From a virus, in the IMG/VR virus record IMGVR_UViG_3300025141_000195, positions 1 through 44,967 of that record: 44,967 bases of DNA. One strand, given 5' to 3'. This document shows, in pieces, positions 42,066-44,967 of the stretch. The notes below the pieces were generated by a model. It worked only from the letters and a program-made list of their open reading frames with translations. It did not search any database and was not told where the DNA came from. The position numbers and the translations under genes are program-made. Each line of letters opens with the position of its first letter. Position 1 is the stretch's first letter.

Positions 42066-42716
42066 TTAGAATACAAACCAATTTGTTCCATTGGAGTATA
42101 AGCTAATTGCGGGCATAGAGCCCGTCAATATATAGGTCAGATTACCATCGATCGTATAGCCGCTACGAGAATGAAGAGTTATATTTTTGCCGCCGCGGGA
42201 GGTGACCTCATCCTTAACCATGATAATGGCGCCCGCCCCATATAGGGAAGCACTGGGAATTAGGATGTTTACATTCGCTGCCTGGCTTACTCCGAGGATA
42301 TATGATGGCACACTTGCTGTGGCTGCTTTGGCGCTAATTCCCGAGTACATTCCCTTAAAGGCTCGCACTGCGACTGTTTGGGTGGAATTGTCCACATCCA
42401 AGATTTTGACATTAGATATATTAGATATAGATAAACTACCGGTGCGTACGTGAACGTCGGTATTGTCATTTCCAAAATATGTAGAACCAGTTACATTGAG
42501 TTCTAATCGATTTTTAATATAATAGTTGTCGGCATGGATGGCGCCTGACACACGCAAACTACCAGTCAGAAGCAATCGGTTGTTGGAATCTTTAAAAACA
42601 AGATCCGCACTTCCCTTCGTGCTCCCGCTTCCAATATAATATTGGATAGAGTTAATTGGTCCCGATCCGGTACCAGTACTCTCGCAGTCTACATATGCCC
42701 AGCCAAACTTTGCCAT
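42066..42716 (-). CDS. Tail fibre protein, compact version of the shared module
   Basis: 216 residues. The first 60 read AKFGWAYVDCESTGTGSGP, NSIQYYIGSGSTKGSADLVF and DSNNRLLLTGSLRVSGAIHA, the NSIQ-shaft pattern shared with the 363-residue fibre. A middle repeat of short strands follows (FGNDNTDVHVRTGSLSISNI). The C-terminal module is nearly the consensus of the family: VNILIPSASLYGAGAIIMVK, GGKNITLHSRSGYTIDG and the end AISLYSNGTNWFVF. It starts 5 bases after the stop of the 142-residue gene. A short fibre or adaptor role is likely but not demonstrated. Confidence 0.72.
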   Translation of the reverse strand: MAKFGWAYVDCESTGTGSGPINSIQYYIGSGSTKGSADLVFKDSNNRLLLTGSLRVSGAIHADNYYIKNRLELNVTGSTYFGNDNTDVHVRTGSLSISNISNVKILDVDNSTQTVAVRAFKGMYSGISAKAATASVPSYILGVSQAANVNILIPSASLYGAGAIIMVKDEVTSRGGKNITLHSRSGYTIDGNLTYILTGSMPAISLYSNGTNWFVF

Positions 42717-42720
42717 GGGC

Positions 42721-43149
42721 CTAACTTACCCCTAACGAGCCTGACCAACTGGGGCCGATGGAGCCCGATACCTTATTAGGACGAATGGATGTCATGCCGG
42801 CAACCACTGACACCTCGGGGGTACCGGCTGAGTATAGCCACAATTCCGCAACTTTTAATTCCAAGCGTACGCTGTTGTGATAATTTCCCGATGTACCGTT
42901 TCCTTTGGGCACGACAAAAAAGTTTGCATTGGGGGCGTTGAGGCCATTCGAAGAGAAGGCGACCTTCACATCCGAACTACCATTGTTAACAATGTAAACC
43001 CAGCGAGAAACGTAAGGGAACTGTACCTGTGTCTTCGTTGCGGCCGACATCGTTTGGTGATAAGCAAAGGGGCGACCGCTAACTTGATATGACGGCACAT
43101 TGTTGACGCCTACGTCGGAGGCCCACGATGGATTCCAGTTTTTAGCCAT
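42721..43149 (-). CDS. Probable virion protein, small beta-sandwich type, at head of fibre operon
   Basis: 142 residues. It starts AKNWNPSWASDVGVNNVPSY, continues with QVSGRPFAYHQTMSA and strands RWVYIVNNGSSDVKVAFSS, then ELKVAELWLYSAGTPEVSVV, and ends in a Gly/Ser tail with GSIGPSWSGSLGVS. The even run of strands with small loops suggests a jelly-roll or beta-sandwich fold. I do not recognise a named family. The gene begins a run of fibre genes, follows the bS21 gene, and carries a full late-type element 33 bases before its start. A fibre-base or head-surface protein is plausible. Confidence 0.58.
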   Translation of the reverse strand: MAKNWNPSWASDVGVNNVPSYQVSGRPFAYHQTMSAATKTQVQFPYVSRWVYIVNNGSSDVKVAFSSNGLNAPNANFFVVPKGNGTSGNYHNSVRLELKVAELWLYSAGTPEVSVVAGMTSIRPNKVSGSIGPSWSGSLGVS

Positions 43150-43181
43150 GTTTAAAAATCTCCATAATTTAAATGTTCAAT

Positions 43182-43190
43182 ATAAATAGT
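43182..43190 (-). promoter_or_regulatory. Late-type element at the head of the fibre gene run
   Basis: ACTATTTAT preceded by AG and followed by ATTGAAC on the minus strand, 33 bases before the start at 43149. Together with 30651-30659 it gives the longest shared form, ACTATTTAT(A/T)TTGAAC. Confidence 0.55.
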
Positions 43191-43192
43191 CT

Positions 43193-43441
43193 CTATTTTT
43201 TTCTATTACGTCTTTCTTGTGCTTTCAATCGTTTTAGTTGTTCTCTTTTTCTTACTCGGGCTGCTCGGATTCGTTTTTCTTTTCTGGCTACCGATGGTTT
43301 TTTGTAATATCGTCGCTCTCGCACCTGTTCTATGATTTTCTCTTTTTTAGTTTTTTTAATAAACTTTCGAATCATTTTTTCATGATTGCCGCGACATTCT
43401 TTAGATGTTACTTTAATGTTCGACTTAACTCTTTTTGCCAT
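43193..43441 (-). CDS. rpsU: Ribosomal protein bS21 homologue
   Basis: 82 residues, very basic. The alignment to bacterial bS21 is direct over most of the length: EKMIRKFIKKTKKEKIIEQV matches the [20 protein letters not shown] region of E. coli bS21, and RERRYYKKPSVARKEKRIRA matches [20 protein letters not shown]. The hallmark Y-x-K-P is intact. The N-terminal strand (SNIKVTSKECRGN) and a longer Arg/Lys C-terminus are also present. bS21 sits at the small-subunit platform near the mRNA Shine-Dalgarno contact, and phage copies, known from several cultivated and metagenomic viruses, are thought to enter host ribosomes; that effect is inference here. AGGT is upstream. It lies between an unknown gene and the fibre run, and the fibre late-type element directly abuts its stop. 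Confidence 0.85.
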   Translation of the reverse strand: MAKRVKSNIKVTSKECRGNHEKMIRKFIKKTKKEKIIEQVRERRYYKKPSVARKEKRIRAARVRKREQLKRLKAQERRNRKK

Positions 43442-43459
43442 TTTTACCTACTTCTATTT

Positions 43460-43885
43460 CTATTTCTGCTTAATTGCATTCCACATACGTGGGGCAGCTC
43501 CCATTAGGGAACTAATATCGACTCCCGCATCTCTTGGATCTCCAAGCTCAACTGCGCCGGGTTTTGGCGCACTCACCTCATGGGCGGTCATCGGTGCCGT
43601 TCCCTCAAACAAGTTGACGCCGTTATATGCATCTTCCCCGATCGCTTCCATAAGCTTTTGGCGTTTAGCTATAGCAGCCTGCCGGCGGGATTCATCGGGC
43701 GGAGGATTCGCGCGCGTTGGTTGCGGAATGTTGTTTCGCGGTGATGCTTCAACAAGGAGGGCGCCCTGTAGTCCTGTCGCGACTTCCGCCACAACGTTAG
43801 ACAAGAGCCCTTCTTCAAGCAATACTTCGTGTATGCACTCCTTAACAAGAGGTTTGATAAGTGTTTTTAAATCTTTTTTGTTCAT
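43460..43885 (-). CDS. Unrecognised 141-residue phage protein
   Basis: I do not recognise the family. Residues 1-40 form a strong helix, NKKDLKTLIKPLVKECIHEV then LLEEGLLSNVVAEVATGL, which looks like an assembly or binding helix. The middle is Pro/Arg/Asn-rich (PRNNIPQPTRANPPPDESRR), and the end, DPRDAGVDISSLMGAAPRMW, is short and helical. It is acidic to neutral and lacks membrane parts. It starts 11 bases after the edge-cut gene and 19 bases before the bS21 gene, so it shares their transcript. Its place ahead of virion genes suggests a small structural or head-assembly protein. Confidence 0.5.
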   Translation of the reverse strand: MNKKDLKTLIKPLVKECIHEVLLEEGLLSNVVAEVATGLQGALLVEASPRNNIPQPTRANPPPDESRRQAAIAKRQKLMEAIGEDAYNGVNLFEGTAPMTAHEVSAPKPGAVELGDPRDAGVDISSLMGAAPRMWNAIKQK

Positions 43886-43895
43886 AGGGTATCCA

Positions 43896-44967
43896 TTAAA
43901 TATTAGCTAATTGTTTCCAGCGATCCAAACGGTGGTTGGCTTGTTCAGCCAAAATTGCATTACGCAAGAGCTGTTCTAAGATAGCATCGATTTGTTTCGG
44001 TGCATATTGTCTCTTTTGCAATTGTATCCTCAGCGCTAAACCCACCTCATCAAAAAGAGCTTTGAGTCTCTCTGGATCGCTAAAGACGGCGATGGCTTCT
44101 TCGCTCTTAAGCGGATCTCCTTCAGGCGCCTGCTCGAAGGCTCTCACCAAGATTTTGCCGATGGCACTGTTGCCGGCCTCTAATTTAGCGCGGGCCCGGG
44201 CGCCGGCTTCTACTGATTGGCCACCGCGTGCGCGGGCTTCTGGATCTTCCGGAGATGGAGGTGCCTCGGTGTCGGCACCATCTGATTCGGGGTTGGCGGC
44301 TGCAGTGGCGCGCCTCAAGACTTCTATCGCGTCTAAGTTTTTCTTAGCCCACGCGTTAACCTTCAGAGCAATATCTGGCATGCCTGCTTTTTCTAATACC
44401 TTCGAAGCGGAGAGCAACTGATCTCTCAATTCCCTTTGTTGTTCGGCAGGAAGCTGCGCCACACCGGCAGCCGTAAGGTTCTCTACACTAGCGGCGTTTT
44501 GGACAGCCTTAGCCATAGCTGTTGTGTTTTTTGCTGACTCGATGGCTCGGGCGGCCCCTGTTAAGCCTTTGGCTAGTTTGCCAGCTTTGCCGGCACTGAC
44601 AATTCCCTTGAAATATGAGCCGGCTATTGGTAGTGCGGCAATTAGATCAATGGTTGCTTTTCCCCATTCTCCCCGGGAAGCATGCAGAACCAAAGATGCA
44701 AGTGCTGCAGGGGTGGCTAATGCAGCTCCAAAACCAGTCATACCCAGAAGTTGCGCGGCATCCAGCACTAACTCTGTCTTGTCTCCAAGTGACTTCTCTT
44801 GGGGTGTAGCTGCGGCCTCTCCTTCGGGTTCACCAGCAGCGCGCTGTGCCATGGCTTGCTGGGCAGCACGATTCGGACCGGAGGGATCGCCGTCGCCGGG
44901 GGGTGCGGCCGCTTGCTCTGGGGCGCCCTGTTGGGCGCGGTGCTGGCGCCAAGCTTCGTCTTCTTGT
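43896..44967 (-). CDS. Ala-rich protein with hydrophobic Gly/Ala segments, 5' end cut by right edge
   Basis: The frame is open to the right edge. An ATG exists at 44852, but codons before it (QEDEAWRQHRAQQGAPEQ and on) continue without a stop, so the true start is probably outside; 357 residues are visible. After a Pro/Gly/Ala-rich, Gln-rich linker come LLGMTGFGAALATPAALASL and IDLIAALPIAGSYFKGIVSA followed by GKAGKLAKG, a hydrophobic glycine-zipper-like stretch. This recalls the pre-toxin region of polymorphic toxins and some phage head or injection proteins. The C-terminal 200 residues are helical and charged. No catalytic motif is seen. It would be a virion or ejected protein by position; this is uncertain. 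Confidence 0.55.
   Translation of the reverse strand, partial: QEDEAWRQHRAQQGAPEQAAAPPGDGDPSGPNRAAQQAMAQRAAGEPEGEAAATPQEKSLGDKTELVLDAAQLLGMTGFGAALATPAALASLVLHASRGEWGKATIDLIAALPIAGSYFKGIVSAGKAGKLAKGLTGAARAIESAKNTTAMAKAVQNAASVENLTAAGVAQLPAEQQRELRDQLLSASKVLEKAGMPDIALKVNAWAKKNLDAIEVLRRATAAANPESDGADTEAPPSPEDPEARARGGQSVEAGARARAKLEAGNSAIGKILVRAFEQAPEGDPLKSEEAIAVFSDPERLKALFDEVGLALRIQLQKRQYAPKQIDAILEQLLRNAILAEQANHRLDRWKQLANI

Noticed and set aside
43386-43910. A 174-residue plus-strand frame across the bS21 and 141-residue genes
   Set aside because: It runs antisense to a clear bS21 homologue and reads as low-complexity Phe/Leu/Ser sequence without a start signal.
1-44967. tRNA genes, integrase, attachment sites or insertion sequences
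   Set aside because: I saw no cloverleaf-like segment, recombinase motif or terminal repeat by eye; short tRNAs could still be missed without a dedicated search.

Overview
The window is a stretch of a tailed-phage genome with a contractile tail (T4-type myovirus architecture). Every gene I can support lies on the minus strand, so transcription runs from the right edge (44967) to the left edge (1). Coding density is very high: genes abut or overlap, and no gene-free stretch exceeds about 180 bases. The host cannot be named from the sequence. The tail-fibre motif GDGS-x-LTNI, a virus-encoded ribosomal protein bS21 and a B12-dependent ribonucleotide reductase would suit an aquatic or marine bacteriophage, but that is inference.

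Right part (about 44967-30685): an alanine-rich protein cut by the window edge, a small conserved-looking protein, a bS21 homologue, then eight virion or adhesion genes (42721-43149 down to 30685-33372). The fibre genes share MAYN-type N-termini and a recurring C-terminal beta module. One (1303 aa) contains a tandem duplication of about 550 residues, and one (895 aa) carries a barrel-like, possibly glycoside-hydrolase domain and ends in a C1q/TNF-like region. Portal, prohead protease and terminase genes are not seen and presumably lie beyond the right edge.

Middle part (about 30619-10845): the morphogenesis cluster, in transcription order scaffold, gp23-like major capsid protein, a probable capsid decoration protein between hairpin terminators, a basic low-complexity protein, three neck or tail-completion proteins, an oversized tail sheath (1131 aa), tail tube, a gp26-like protein overlapping a small gp51-like protein at a T7 run, tape measure, a tube-like baseplate protein, a gp53-like LysM wedge protein and a 1149-aa baseplate hub protein.

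Left part (about 10835-1): an unrecognised 392-aa protein, then replication and metabolism: family A DNA polymerase (polymerase part only), a divergent tubulin/FtsZ-like candidate, gp32-like ssDNA-binding protein, a Thr-rich membrane peptide, RecA/UvsX recombinase, 5'-3' exonuclease, DnaB-type helicase, class II ribonucleotide reductase, a zinc-ribbon-like peptide, a GroES-like co-chaperonin and the start of an endolysin with a peptidoglycan-binding domain. Host-like sigma70 promoters precede the ssDNA-binding, exonuclease and helicase genes. The structural genes are instead preceded by a different recurring element, reading (A/G)ACTA(T/C)TTA on the coding strand, which is the best candidate for a phage-specific late promoter.
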